Part shown: piece by piece, positions 22,791 to 33,187 of the stretch
Layout of the letters: every line of letters begins with the position of its first letter
Position numbering within the stretch: the stretch's first letter is position 1
Source: Massospora cicadina
Lineage: Eukaryota > Entomophthoromycota > Entomophthoromycetes > Entomophthorales > Entomophthoraceae
Assembly (NCBI GenBank): GCA_022478985.1
Contig: JAKSZP010013556.1
Location: 17,048 to 81,047, forward strand
Direction: 5' to 3'
DNA length: 64,000 nt
Made by a program: the position numbers and the translations under genes
Notes under the pieces: model-generated
Seen by the model: only the letters and a program-made list of their open reading frames with translations
The model's database searches: none
What the model was told of the DNA's origin: nothing

Positions 22791-23705
22791 GGCCCTCAAA
22801 CAATGTCAATTTGCTCTCATGAAAGATGGAGAAGATCCAGAATGCAGAGGGAAGGCCCAACTGGTATGAGGCGTGACCCACTTTTCTAACTATATGGTAA
22901 GGACCAATCCTCTTTGGACCCAGCTTTTTGCAATGGCTTCTTGATAGGGATGTTATGAGCATCAAGCATCACAAGATCCCTTCCTTGTATGCAGGACCCA
23001 CTTGGCACTTTCCATCAGCGTTCTCCTTATACACTCACATTGCCGCCTCCAAGCTTGTAAAAACCCCCTGGTGGACCTTCTTGATTGTCTTAGCAAAGTC
23101 CACCACCGCTTCAACCTTAGACCCACAGCTGGGCTTCATGTTAAAGGCGGAGGTAAAGCCATGGCTGGCAAAAAAAGAGGAACAACTAATTGAGGAGTGC
23201 AAGGTATTGTTGTAGCTAAATTGGGCCATGGGAAGGTGAGAAACCCAATCTGAATGATCTGCGGCGGTGTAACACTGCAGAAACTGTTCCAAGCACTGGT
23301 TCACTCATTTAGTCTGCCCATCTGATTGGGCGTGATAGGCAGTTGAATGGTAAGGGCAAATCTGAATAGTCTTACACAACTCTTTCTAAAAGACAGAGGT
23401 AAACTGGGGGCCTCAGTTGCTGATAATTTCTTGGGGAACCGCATTTAGTGCAAACACATGGGTGACAAAGAGCTTAGCCATCTCAGCTGTGGTTATTGTA
23501 GTTCTGTAAGGAATATAGTATATAGTGGGTGAACTTTGTAAACTGGTCCGCCACCACCATGATGGCATCATAACTATCAGAGGCTGGTAATTCCACAATA
23601 AAATCAACTGAGAGGGAAGTCCAGGGCCCTTCAGCTTTTAGACTGGTACCAACAACCCCGCTAAAGGTTAATGATTGGGTTTTATCTGGTTGCAGACCAA
23701 GCACT
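22780..23705 (-). pseudogene. Element K2 integrase core and C-terminal domain
   Basis: The C-terminal part at 22780-22965 reads CKKLGPKRIGPYHIVRKVGH, ASYQLGLPSAF, FSIFHESKL (GPY/F then hpvFH.S.L). The core reads WTSLSVDFIVELPASDSYDA (first Asp kept), NAVPQEIISN (second Asp region damaged), NQCLEQFLQCYTAAD, PMAQFSYNNTLHSSISCS. The ERVN motif contains a stop. The N-terminal zinc part lies beyond L4. Confidence 0.82.
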
Positions 23706-24547
23706 TGTCATGTGTAGATGATATCATAGTTGGAACCAACCCCAAAGATAAGGCTGGGCGCCTGGAGGCCCAAAAATTGAAGCTACAGGGCCTCCCTAAC
23801 TTGAGGCATACCCTAGACCAACGCTGGGTATGGGCAAAATATGCTCAGGTTGGTACTAGTGGGGTGCCAAAAGCCCAGTTCCTTACTAAGGCCAGGCGTT
23901 AAAACAAACAGTTTTACCTAATGGACACAGATGGTTCAGTTTAGTTTGTTGAGGAACGGGGTTTCAAAACCCATTCTATTTATGAAACAATGCATTTGGG
24001 TCAAATCCAACTTCAATCAATAACTCAAGTGAAGTCAGTTTTAGCTTATTTAACAAATTTGGGTGGGAGTGTTGACCTATTGGTGGGTCAGTGCTTGGGT
24101 CCACTGCAGCAAACCCCATTTTCCCCTGACGATGCTTAAATGTGTTTTCTTTGACCAAAATTCCATGTTGGATGACTTTCCAGATAAACTTTTCCCCATT
24201 TTACCATTTTTGATATGTTATTCTGAGTGATCCTGTGTATGGACCCCTTTGAGGAGGTCTCACACTCCATTAAACTTGCCATTTTGGACAAAATAAGATT
24301 ATCCCCTCATGCATCATTGGTTCATCCAGGTCCCCTCCAACCTGGGTCATTTACCCCTTTTTCCAGTGTGCCCTGCAACATTTTTGGCTGGTTATTTATC
24401 ACCTTTCTTTGCTTAAGTTATTATTGCTCCAGCACCCTATGCTAGACAATTATGCTTTTTATTTTAATGGCTAGTTCCCTAATGTTGGGCTTGTGCACCA
24501 AACACTGCCACGCTGGGAACAGGAGAGTTATAGACACTCTCCTTACA
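23706..24547 (+). repeat. L4: solo LTR of the K family, opposite orientation to K2
   Basis: These 842 bp are the reverse complement of a K-type LTR: they start TGTCATGTGTAG and end AACTCTCCTTACA-like (24541-24547 CCTTACA). They are flanked by a perfect 5-bp duplication GCACT (23701-23705 and 24548-24552). There is no internal sequence, so a full element inserted and then recombined between its LTRs. It sits in the integrase N-terminus of K2. Confidence 0.92.
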
Positions 24548-24740
24548 GCACTCCTTATAATACCACCCCACCTGAGCAAGAAAGCCCTTCCAATTGTAGG
24601 TGTGACATATCAACTCCAATGTCTTTGCTTTCTCAGGATAACTAATGGTGATCCCATTGTGATGGTCCTGGATGATTTCCAGGTGCAGTAGTCCAGCAGG
24701 TACCCAGAGGCGCCCCTGAAACCACACCATCTCATCCTTT
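24548..24740 (-). pseudogene. Element K2 integrase N-terminal zinc region
   Basis: The minus-strand frame at 24479-24730 reads HLEIIQDHHNGITISYPEKA, KTLELICHTYNWKGFLAQVG, WYYKEC. This fits the HHCC domain (H..yH.....GH.g..kT...i.r.ywWp.m...v..yv..C) with the last Cys still visible. Its end is interrupted by L4. Confidence 0.75.
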
Positions 24741-26202
24741 ACATGAAACCCCTGGATAGGTCCACTTGATTTAAAGTGCTCTTAACAAGTACCATAGTAT
24801 ATTTGCCTGACTGTGGCTGAAAAAAAACCTTTCTGAACATACCATATTCCCCCATGTTTTCCAGTGGTGCAAGCGCTGGCCCATTGGCCAAGGGAGAGGG
24901 AAGATGCAACAAAATTTTCTCTGGAGGAATCATCACCTGTATTTTGTGGGCTTCTACCTCCTTTGGATCAGGAGCTAAATCAGGGTTGCAGCTCAAAGCA
25001 TCCACCAAACTGTTATCCTTACCCTTGGTGAACTGATACAAAAAGGCAAATTGGGCAAGGGTCTTATGCCAGTGGGTCTGCCGTGGGGTTAAGACATGAG
25101 GAGCGCGGTAGTACAGCAAGGCATGGTGGTCTGTATGTATCCAGAAAGGTTGGGATAAGCCATGCAAGTGGTGATGCCAATAAGTCAGTGCCTCCACCAC
25201 TGCTAGTAACTCCTTGTCATAAATGGAATAATTCAACTCTGGCAAAGACATTTTCCTAGAAAAATATCCCACTGGATGCTCTATCCCATCTTTGCCTACT
25301 TGTAACATGGTGGCTGCTATGGCGAAGTTGGAGACATCAGCAGCTACAATGAAATCCTTTGAAGGGTTGACATGGCAAAGAACAGATGTGGAGAACAGGG
25401 TGCACTTCACTGCTTGGAAAACATCCTCCAAAATGGGGGACCACTGAAGCACCTTGGCACTGCTAGCCTTATATAAGGGAGCTGTTACCTCAGAGAGATT
25501 GGGTGTGAACTTCTTGAAAAATGTACACATCCCCAAAAAACTCCTCAATTCCTTGACTGAGGTAGGGGTAGGCCACTCATAAATTGCCTTCTCCTTGTCT
25601 GGAGTCATCATGTGTCTTTGGTTAAACATGACGTTGCCCAGAAACATGACCTGGGACTTGAAAAACTCACACTTGCTTATCTTCAGTGTAAGACTGGCTA
25701 CCTTTAACCTCTCCACCACTTGCCAAAGGTGTACTGCATGGGACTCATAGTTGGGAGAAAACACCAGAATTTAATCAATGTAGGCAACCGTGCATACCCC
25801 TAACAAGTCCCCTAACGCTGCATCAATGTGGCGTTGAAAGATAGCAGGGGCATTCTTAAGTCCAAAGGGCATGACCCAAGACTGGAAGACACCTTTTCTG
25901 GTACAGAATGCGGTTAACCACTCCCATCCCTTCTTATTTCATATCTGGTTAAACAAAGAGGCAATCCAGTTTGGCCAGACTTTAGCCTTCTCCACATAGC
26001 TTGCAATCTGTGAATCCAAAGGGATGGGATGGAGGTCTGGTACAGTAACATTGATAAGGTTCCCATAGTCTATGTAGGGGCATATAGTACCATCAGCCTT
26101 CTCAACAAAGAGAAGGGGGGAGCAAACAGGGGAGGTATGCTGAAAAATGGCACCTTTGGCTAACTGATCCTTTACCCACACATTCAACGCCTTTTCTCCC
26201 AC
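24739..26202 (-). pseudogene. Element K2 reverse transcriptase and RNase H, with a 341-codon open stretch
   Basis: RT starts near 26140 (PLLFVEKADGTICPYIDYGN). The catalytic box reads VAYID followed by a stop (complement of 25765-25785), so the second Asp of YxDD is lost. From 25764 to 24739 the frame is open for 341 codons: FLGNVMF, FLGMCTFFKKFTPNLSE, SKDFIVAADVSNFAIAATML, GIEHPVGYFSRKM, ELNYSIYDKELLAVVEALTYW, ALLYYRAPHVL. This covers RT connection and all RNase H motifs. It is the longest intact transposon frame in the window. Confidence 0.87.
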
Positions 26203-27034
26203 ACAGTCAATGGGTAAATGGGGTAAGATATATGCACCAGGTCCACAATGAGCTTGAAGTCACAATCAAATTCAGAGTGCTCAGGAAGTGTGTTAGCGGA
26301 TGCTGCATCAAAAGAAGATTCCAACCCCTCCAAACAGGATGGTAGGGGAACCTCCACAGATGGCTTCAGCAAAGGGGAAAGCTTAAAAGAGGGAATATTG
26401 GGCTAATGAGGTAATTTTCTCTGGCGTTATCCTCCAACAAAGGAACAATCAACTTGTGACCATTGGACAAAGATAAGGATAGAGTGTTTTCTTTCAAATT
26501 TGTCCTGACATCAAAATTTCTCCACCACTCTACACCCAAAATAATGGGGAACAAGAGGTTCTTGATAGCTTAAAAAAGGTTGGACAGAAGATAGGCACCC
26601 ACCTGGTAGTCCACCAATCCTATGACATTCAGCGCAGGGATACCTTGAGACGCCCCACCTCTAACTATACCACCTGGTGAGTAGCTCAAATCAAGGTAAT
26701 CAGCAAGGTCTTGGTCAATAAAATTATTTGAGGCACCAGTATCCACCAAAATAGTTGTGCTGAACTTGCTATAAGAGAAAGTAAGAGTAGCAGTCAACAA
26801 GAAGTATCCAGTATGAAATTTATTCAAAGCTGACAAGACCCCCACCTCACCTAAAAACACTTCCTCTGGCATTAACTTATCACCAAAGTGTGTTTTAGAA
26901 TCATAGAAGGGGGAGGGATAGTTGGCCACTCTTACTACAGAGGCCACACACCCCTCCATGCCTTCTGCAAGTAAATAAACATTTTCATATTGTAAGCGCA
27001 GTTCTTTTTCAAATTCCTGAGTGCTGAGAATCAT
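26184..27034 (-). pseudogene. Element K2 protease and protease-RT linker
   Basis: The frame at 26570-27034 (154 codons) ends in the protease: FSTTILVDTGASNNFIDQDL, ADYLDLSYSPGGIVRGGASQ. The D-T-G and following G are intact. The linker continues at 26366-26554 (GVEWWRNFDVRTNLKENTL) and 26184-26372 (SCLEGLESSFDAASANTLP), with frameshifts between pieces. Confidence 0.82.
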
Positions 27035-27565
27035 GGAAGAGATAAAACGGAGATTTTCTGGTGTGATTCCTTATACATGAATAGGTTTCAGATCTGTGCC
27101 ATGAGAGAGCAAATATGGTTCAGAGGTATATATCATGTTTCCATTATAAAAGGCGTTTTTAGATGTGAATGACCCTATTCTCTTAAACTCAATGGAATGC
27201 TCAATGGTTTCAAGGCCAACGCCCCAGTCCCATCTGCGCTGATTCTGCTGGCATTGACTGAATGCGCTGGTGAAGGAAAACTCATTTATTAAAATGAAAA
27301 TTGATTATTTTGGTGGAAAGTCAGGGAATCTCAACTTTCAGACATTGAAGCATCCATATCCACCAGGTACAAGCACAAAGGGTAGATACTTTCCAGTTGA
27401 AAGCAACCATAATAATGCCAAGTTGCTCCAACCTTTGGGAAAAAGAGGAAACAGTGGTGTGGCTAACAACAGCCAAAGCTCACAGCCAGCGCCCACTGTT
27501 TCCACTTTAGAAAAGTTCCTCATGGAAAAAGTTTGTGCACATAAAAAAAGGGGTTGGTCAACTAA
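27035..27565 (-). pseudogene. Element K2 short N-terminal region in place of Gag
   Basis: Minus-strand frames read MRNFSKVETVGAGCELWLLL, then SKNAFYNGNMIYTSEPYLL, then ITPENLRFISSMILSTQEFE. Together with 26770-27034 this leaves only about 800 bp from LTR to protease DTG. The residues match K1's equivalent, so it is a family trait. I see no capsid-like domain or CCHC box. Confidence 0.55.
27553..27563 (-). promoter_or_regulatory. Element K2 self-priming site
   Basis: The plus strand reads GTTGGTCAACT here, two bases from the 5' LTR. The exact reverse complement AGTTGACCAAC is in that LTR at 27937-27947, about 23 bp downstream (on the minus strand) of a TTTAAATA box. An 11-nt match between the predicted RNA 5' end and the primer site is the hallmark of Tf1/sushi self-priming. 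Confidence 0.6.
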
Positions 27566-28405
27566 TGTAAGGAGAATGTCTATAACTCTCCTGTTTCCAG
27601 CGTGGTGGTGCTTGGTGCACAGAGCCAACACATGGAAACTAGCCATCAGTACTAAAGCTACTAGCACCCAGCAGAGGGTGCTGGAACAGTAATAACTAAA
27701 ACTAAGAAGTGTAATAAGGAACCATCCAAAAATGATTTGGTGCTCAAGGCAGGAAGAGGTAAACAGACCAGGTTGGAGGGTACCTGGGCAAACCAACAGT
27801 GCATGTGGGGAAAATCTGATTGTGTTCAAAATAGAATGGTTATTGTGGCATGAGACCTCCACAAAAAGGTCTGCACACAGGAATGTATGAAAAACATTGT
27901 AATAAACAGGTAAAACGGAAAAATCTTATTTGGGAAAGTTGACCAACAAGGAATGTTGGTCACAAAAACATATTTAAAGCGGGTTGGGTTAATTAAGGGT
28001 CTGTGGAAGTGTGCCAAGCCTTGATGCTCCAATAGACACATGCTCCCATCCATTTTTAGTAAAATACACTGAAAGTGCCTTCACTCAAGTGATTGATTGA
28101 GGCTGTATTCTACCCAAGCACATGATTTTATAACTTGATAGTATTTGAATCCTCATTCCCCAATTAACCAAATTGAACCGTCTTCATTCTTTATGTAGAT
28201 CATTTGTTTTAGTGCCTGGGTCAAGATAAGGGGCTGGGCATTTTGCACCACCTTAGTACCAATCTGGGCATGTTTTTCTTGCACCCAGCGTTGGTCGAAG
28301 GTGTGTTTCAGGTCAGGAAGAGCCTAAAGTTTTACCTTCTGGGCCTCCTGTCACCCAGCCTTATATTTGGCATTAATCCAACTATTAGGTCATCCAACTA
28401 TGACA
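27566..28405 (-). repeat. Element K2 5' LTR
   Basis: It begins TGTAAGGAGAATGTC and ends CCAACTATGACA, and is colinear with 21585-22426 and with L4 in reverse. It is directly followed by TSD copy ACCAC and J's integrase N-terminus. Confidence 0.92.
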
Positions 28406-28850
28406 ACCACCATCACCACCGTAAACCTATTAGAACAGGGAGTTTGACAATAAAATCCACAGACACTGATGTCCATGGACCACCGCCTGTTGTAGTGGGT
28501 GTAGGAGAAAAATTTTCATGAGCGGTCTGACTTGGCTTGAGCACAGGTAACACATTAGCAATCCAAGCCAAAACTTCCTTAGTTAAGCCTGCCCAATTAT
28601 AAGTATACTTGATTAATTCAATGCATTTCTTGTTGCCCAAATGGCCAATTGTAGGAGGGACATGATGCGCTTGAAACACCTTGGCCCTAAGGGGGAGGAA
28701 CCCAAACCTACGATCTAAAATAGATGAGACCCTTCACCAAGGAATACAGGGAATGTTTGTGGGTCTGAAGGGATAAGTGATCAAGTAACTCCACTCCTTC
28801 AGAGCAGGACATCTATGCTACCAAAACCTATGAAATAAGTGGAGCATATG
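28406..28850 (-). pseudogene. Element J integrase N-terminal part
   Basis: The frame at 28413-28679 reads FQAHHVPPTIGHLGNKKCIE, LIKYTYNWAGLTKEVLAWIA, NVLPVLKPSQTAHENF, GPWTSVSVDFIVKLPVL. The HHCC zinc domain has its second Cys pair damaged (NVLPVLK for C..C), and the first catalytic Asp (SVDFIV) is intact. It connects to 21099-21584 across K2. Confidence 0.8.
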
Positions 28851-30143
28851 GATCTAACTCTACTGAGGCGACCACAGACAGGACATTAGATAGGATTTGG
28901 TGATGGGGATCACAGTAACCAAACACACTTTCTCTGAGTCCATGATGCAATGGGCCAGGTTGCAGCTAAGAAAGTTGGAAAGCACATTTAATGCACTTTT
29001 CATTAGTTCATATCTAAAATTGAAACTGCATAAATCCCAATAGTTATAAACCTTCCTGTGTGCCAATTTTTGTGGTTTGCAGAAATATAAAAGAGCTTGG
29101 TGGTTAGTATGCACAGTTAACTCATGCTGGGCACCCTGTAACAGGTACTGCCAATGAGTCAATCCCATGCTATGGCTGCTAATTCTTTATTGTAAATGGC
29201 CCATGATTGGTCAGTAGAAGAAAACTTCTGGGAAAAGTAGGCAACCGGATGTTCTAAGCCATCATGCTTTGGAGCAGAACTGCCCCAACTGCTACTGCTG
29301 AAGCATCACAAGTGATGATATATGGTTTGGAGGAGTCTGTGTGTTTTAGAATAGGGGCAATAATAATACTTCTTTAATTGACTCAATTGCCTGTTGGCAT
29401 TTAGGGATCTAACAGAAAGGCACATTTTTACTCGTGAGGGGGTGGAGTGGAGCAGCCAACTGAGAAAGGGCTGAGGAAAATTTCCTAAAAAAAATAATGG
29501 TACCCAAGAAACTCCATAATTGTTTCTGGGTTGTTGGAGTCAACCACTCACAGATGGCATATAACTTGTTGGGTAGAATTGCATAACCATCTTTTTAAGA
29601 CCAGGTTCCTGAGAAAGGTAACTTCCTCCTTATAAAACTCACATTTCAAAGGCTTGACAAACAGGCCCACCTTGTGCAAAGCAGCCACGACCACTTCCAA
29701 GTCTTTAGCATGTTGTTCTGTAGTTGAGGAATGAACCAAGATGTCATCAATATATGCAACTGCACATATAAACTGGAGGTCGCCCAACACACTATCTATC
29801 ATTCTATGAAAGGTAGCTGGTGCATTCTTCAGCCCAAAAGCATTATGTGGAACTGAAAGATACCTCATTTGGTATGAATTGCAGTAAGCCATTCTTGACC
29901 TTCCATTACCCTTATTTGGTTAAAGGCATTGACAAGATCAAGCTTGGAGAACATGCAAGACTTTGTGATTTCTTGACTGATAGTCTGCTTAAGGGGTAAA
30001 GGGTAGGGATTGCTCACTGTAATTTTATTTAGGTGGCCATAATCCATGCAGGGATGGAGAGAACCATCAGCCTTCTTGGCAAAAACAATGGGAGGCAATT
30101 GGTGACATCTCCTTAAACAACCATCCTTTCTTGAGCATATCAT
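28851..30143 (-). pseudogene. Element J reverse transcriptase and RNase H
   Basis: RT: LPPIVFAKKADGSLHPCMDY, CMFSKLDLVNAFNQIRV (29865-30143), then YLSVPHNAFGLKNAPATFHR, CAVAYIDDILVHSSTTEQH (29548-29892), with YIDD intact. RNase H: LLQGAQHELTVHTNHQALLY (28860-29168) and following. Frames are separated by shifts near 29890, 29550 and 29170. Confidence 0.85.
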
Positions 30144-31063
30144 CTAGCTAGATGTTAAGAGCAGCCTCCTCTTCTGCCGTGTGAGGATACAAGGGCAGTT
30201 GATGTTCACCAACTGTACCATTATTCAGAATTCTAAGTCAAATTTTGTGCAAGGGGGAAGATGGTCCACCCTCTCAGAATCAAAGATACTTTGATTTCAC
30301 ATCAATACTTTAGGAAAATCAGATGGAAGGCCCAAAGGGGAAACAAAGATAGTAATGAAGCTGTGGCCTTGTGTTTTCTTGAGGGTTATAACTAAGGGAA
30401 ATTCTCCCTCCATTTGATAATTGATAAATGACAACATATTTGACTCCAGATGAATCTTGACATGTTGCCAGCGCCACAAACCCCCAAGATAACTGAAAAC
30501 ACCAAGTTTAAAATTGCTGAAAACTGATTGAAAAAGCTGAACTGATGTACTGAGAAAGAAACTGGCCAATGGACTAGGTATGAGGTCTGTGAGGCTGAAG
30601 AAGCAACCATCACCAAAGTACCTACATCCAGGTCAAGCTCTAATTGTTGGGATAGTTCAACACTCATAAAATTTCCTGCAGCTCCGGTGTCCACCAAAGC
30701 CTCAAAGGAACCATGATGGGACCTGACACTAATCTTTATGGGTAGTAAGAAGTAAGCAAAGTTCTCTATTGGCAGCTGAGTTAAGACCAGTGATATCAAA
30801 GAGATGGTAGTGGAGTTGGGGGGAAACCACTAGGTTTATAGTGGGAGTAAACCCTTCAGAAGTTGGAAAATTAGAACATACTGACATGGGCACAATAGCC
30901 ACAGCAACTATGGGATGTAGATTGGACATTTTAAGTGGTACCAGGTAAACATGCCCAGAGTAAAATTTCTTCACAACCTGGTTTAGCTGAAAAGAAGGGA
31001 CCATTGCTATGCCAATATCTATGAGAAAGGCGGAAATGGTTAAGAATAATGGTTGGTCAATTA
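30144..31063 (-). pseudogene. Element J protease, with almost no Gag upstream
   Basis: The frame at 30392-30799 contains GSFEALVDTGAAGNFMSVEL, SQQLELDLD (D-T-G intact). Upstream, 30729-31060 reads VPSFQLNQVVKKFYSGHVYL, VPLKMSNLHPIVAVAIVPMS, so barely 90 codons separate LTR and protease. Gag is missing or reduced even more than in K1/K2. Plus-strand GGTTGGTCAA (31051-31060) is the candidate self-priming site, matching TTGACCAAC at 31364-31372 in the LTR. Confidence 0.72.
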
Positions 31064-32213
31064 TGTCAGGTAAACAGCAAGTTAAATTTAGACTGGCCTG
31101 CCAGCATGAGTGCCAAAGCACTCAAATGGCAAACCAGAATGCCAGAGGTACTGCTGCTAGTATGACAGTTATGGAACTGGGAAGGAGTTCCACCAAAAAT
31201 TGCATATGAGCCATAATCACATATAGACATCTAGTGAAATACCAGATGAACATGACTATAAACCATAAGGGGTGTTGGAATGCCAGCGGAAGAGTCAGTT
31301 TGTTTTTCAGCATAAAACTAAAGTTGGGGAAAGGATTTTTATTAGAAAAATAAAGGAGTAAAGTTGACCAACAATTTTCTCAGTGCAAGGCCACTGATTA
31401 TATAGTGTTCAATTGTGAGGAGTCCAAGCAGGGATTGGATCCCTCAAGTTCACCTAACCTGACAAATTTTTCAGGAAATGGGGCAGATAATATCAAATAG
31501 AACTGACATTGAAGGATTTGGTGGCAGGCTGAGTCACTGTCAGTTTGACCTCAAGTGCCTGAACCAAAGCTCAAATACATTTTCACTGGTTAGTGCGATG
31601 GCATCTGGCCTGATGAGCCACAGGAATTTTCCAAGGCCACCTCATGTAGGGGTGGTCCCAATTGGTTGATACAGGTTCAGGATGCCCAACCCACCTGTGC
31701 CCAGTCACTGGGTTGTTTGTTTGTAAAATGAGTTTTGTCAGATGCAACTCCCATTTATCTGGATAAAAGTTTTGAACTGTTAACAATGATTTCTGAAGAT
31801 ATTATCTGCACATCAGGGATCATCCCCAACGATTCCAAGGGGGATTAGTGTTGGCAATAGTATGGGCGAATTTATGAAACCATCCATGATTCAGGCCAAT
31901 AATTCAACATCTGTCCCTTTTTGAGTATGCATTTCCCAATAGGCAGGCTTAAATCCCATTGGTTTTGGAATCTTCAACTTCAATTTGGTGATATTGGTGC
32001 AGATTTTCTTAATCTGATAGACAAGTTTGGCTGAGGTAAGCGAGGGTACCAGGGGAGGAATTTGAAGAGGGAAGGCTGTTACCCAGTGCTCGTCTACCAT
32101 GTGGCAAGTTCACCCTGGGTAACAGGGGTACAGCCACCCTCTTTGGACCCTTTTTATTTAGGAATGGGAAGATTGCCCAATACATGCACAAGGGACGTTC
32201 CCCTGGACTTACA
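31064..32213 (-). repeat. Element J 5' LTR
   Basis: It has the same length and ends as 19347-20496. A minus-strand TATATAA (complement of 31398-31404) lies about 25 bp upstream of GTTGGTCAAC (complement of 31363-31372). This is the right spacing for TATA box and RNA start in the self-priming model. Confidence 0.88.
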
Positions 32214-33187
32214 GGGCTGAATTGATGGTAATACTCCATCTTACCCAGAAATATCTTAATATCTTGTAGGCTTTGGGGTGGAGGCATTTTGGAAGTAGCT
32301 TCACCTTATTTTGTAAGGGTTAAATCCTTTTCTTGTTATATAGCATGTCCAATAAAAAAGTAATTTCTTTTGTCTAAACTACTTTAAAAGGTTTTAGCTT
32401 AACATTAGATCATTCAGGCGTTTATAAACTTTCTTTAAATGACTAAGATGTACATTGAAAGTTTTAAAAAAGATTGTGATGTCATTGAAATAGACTATCA
32501 CACAATTTAGGTTAAGATTTTGTAAGATATGATCCATCACTTCTTGGAAGGATGCAGGAGCATTGCACAACCATTGAGTTAATAGAGTGGGCTTAAATGA
32601 GCCTTCACTGAAAATGAGAGCACATTTTTACTGATCTTGTGGGGTAAGTTCCATTTTCTAGTATCTGCTGGCCAAGTTTATAGCAGAAAAAAATTGGATC
32701 CAGAGAGCTGTGCAAGAGTATCATTGATGTGTGGGATAAGATAACTATCTTTTTAGTGAGTTTGTTCACTTTTTAGTTCTCCATAACTACCCAATGACCT
32801 CCATTTTTCTTTTTGATAAGCAAGAGAGGAGACGCCTAAAGGCTTTGAGAAGGTACTAGTAATCCAGCATCTAGTAACTCTTTGAGCTCAATCCTCATTT
32901 GTTGCTATTTGACCTTTGACTTATGTTAAGGTTTAGATTGGATAGGACTAGCATCACTAACATCAATTGTGCAGAACAGTCTTTTATGTTCCCATAATCA
33001 GTATCAGATTTTGAGGAAATATCACTGTAGGTATCTAACAATGAGTGCACTTTTTCAAGCTCATCTAGATTTAGCTCATCTAAAATGAGTGTTAAGCAAA
33101 ATACATAACTATTCTTAGTAGGTGCCCATATTTGACATAGAACCAATAAGTGAATTTTTCAATATCCTCAGTTGGAATCAGTAGGCA
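32214..33187 (-). pseudogene. Element C reverse transcriptase
   Basis: Minus-strand reading shows LDELEKVHSLLDTYSDISS (pre-RT), PLLLIKKKNGGHWVVME, then VIVYFNDITIFFKTF at about 32480-32530 (YFND for YFDD), then SLQDIKIFLGKMEYYHQFS at the J junction. Many stops. The frame resumes at 19346 with PKFAHLSEPL. This piece sits between the two large insertions H and J. Confidence 0.78.

Larger units (their letters stand above)
21585..28405 (-). mobile_element. Element K2: minus-strand chromovirus inserted in J (about 6.0 kb without L4)
   Basis: LTRs of 842 bp (21585-22426) and 840 bp (27566-28405) are flanked by a perfect TSD, ACCAC (21580-21584 and 28406-28410). Internal order on the minus strand is self-priming site, short N-terminal region, protease, RT/RNase H, integrase split by L4, chromodomain, PPT. 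It belongs to the K1/L4 family. Its perfect TSD and a 341-codon open RT/RNase H stretch suggest a younger insertion than B or C. Confidence 0.92.
19347..32213 (-). mobile_element. Element J: minus-strand chromovirus carrying K2 (about 6.0 kb of its own)
   Basis: Both LTRs are 1150 bp (19347-20496, 31064-32213), starting TGTCAGG and ending GGACTTACA. On the minus strand the order is 5' LTR, self-complementary primer site, protease, RT, RNase H, integrase N-terminus, [K2], integrase core, chromodomain, A-rich/purine tract, 3' LTR. It interrupts the RT of C. The 5-mers GGTAT and GGGCT match at only 3 of 5, so the TSD has decayed or my edges are off by a base. Confidence 0.85.
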
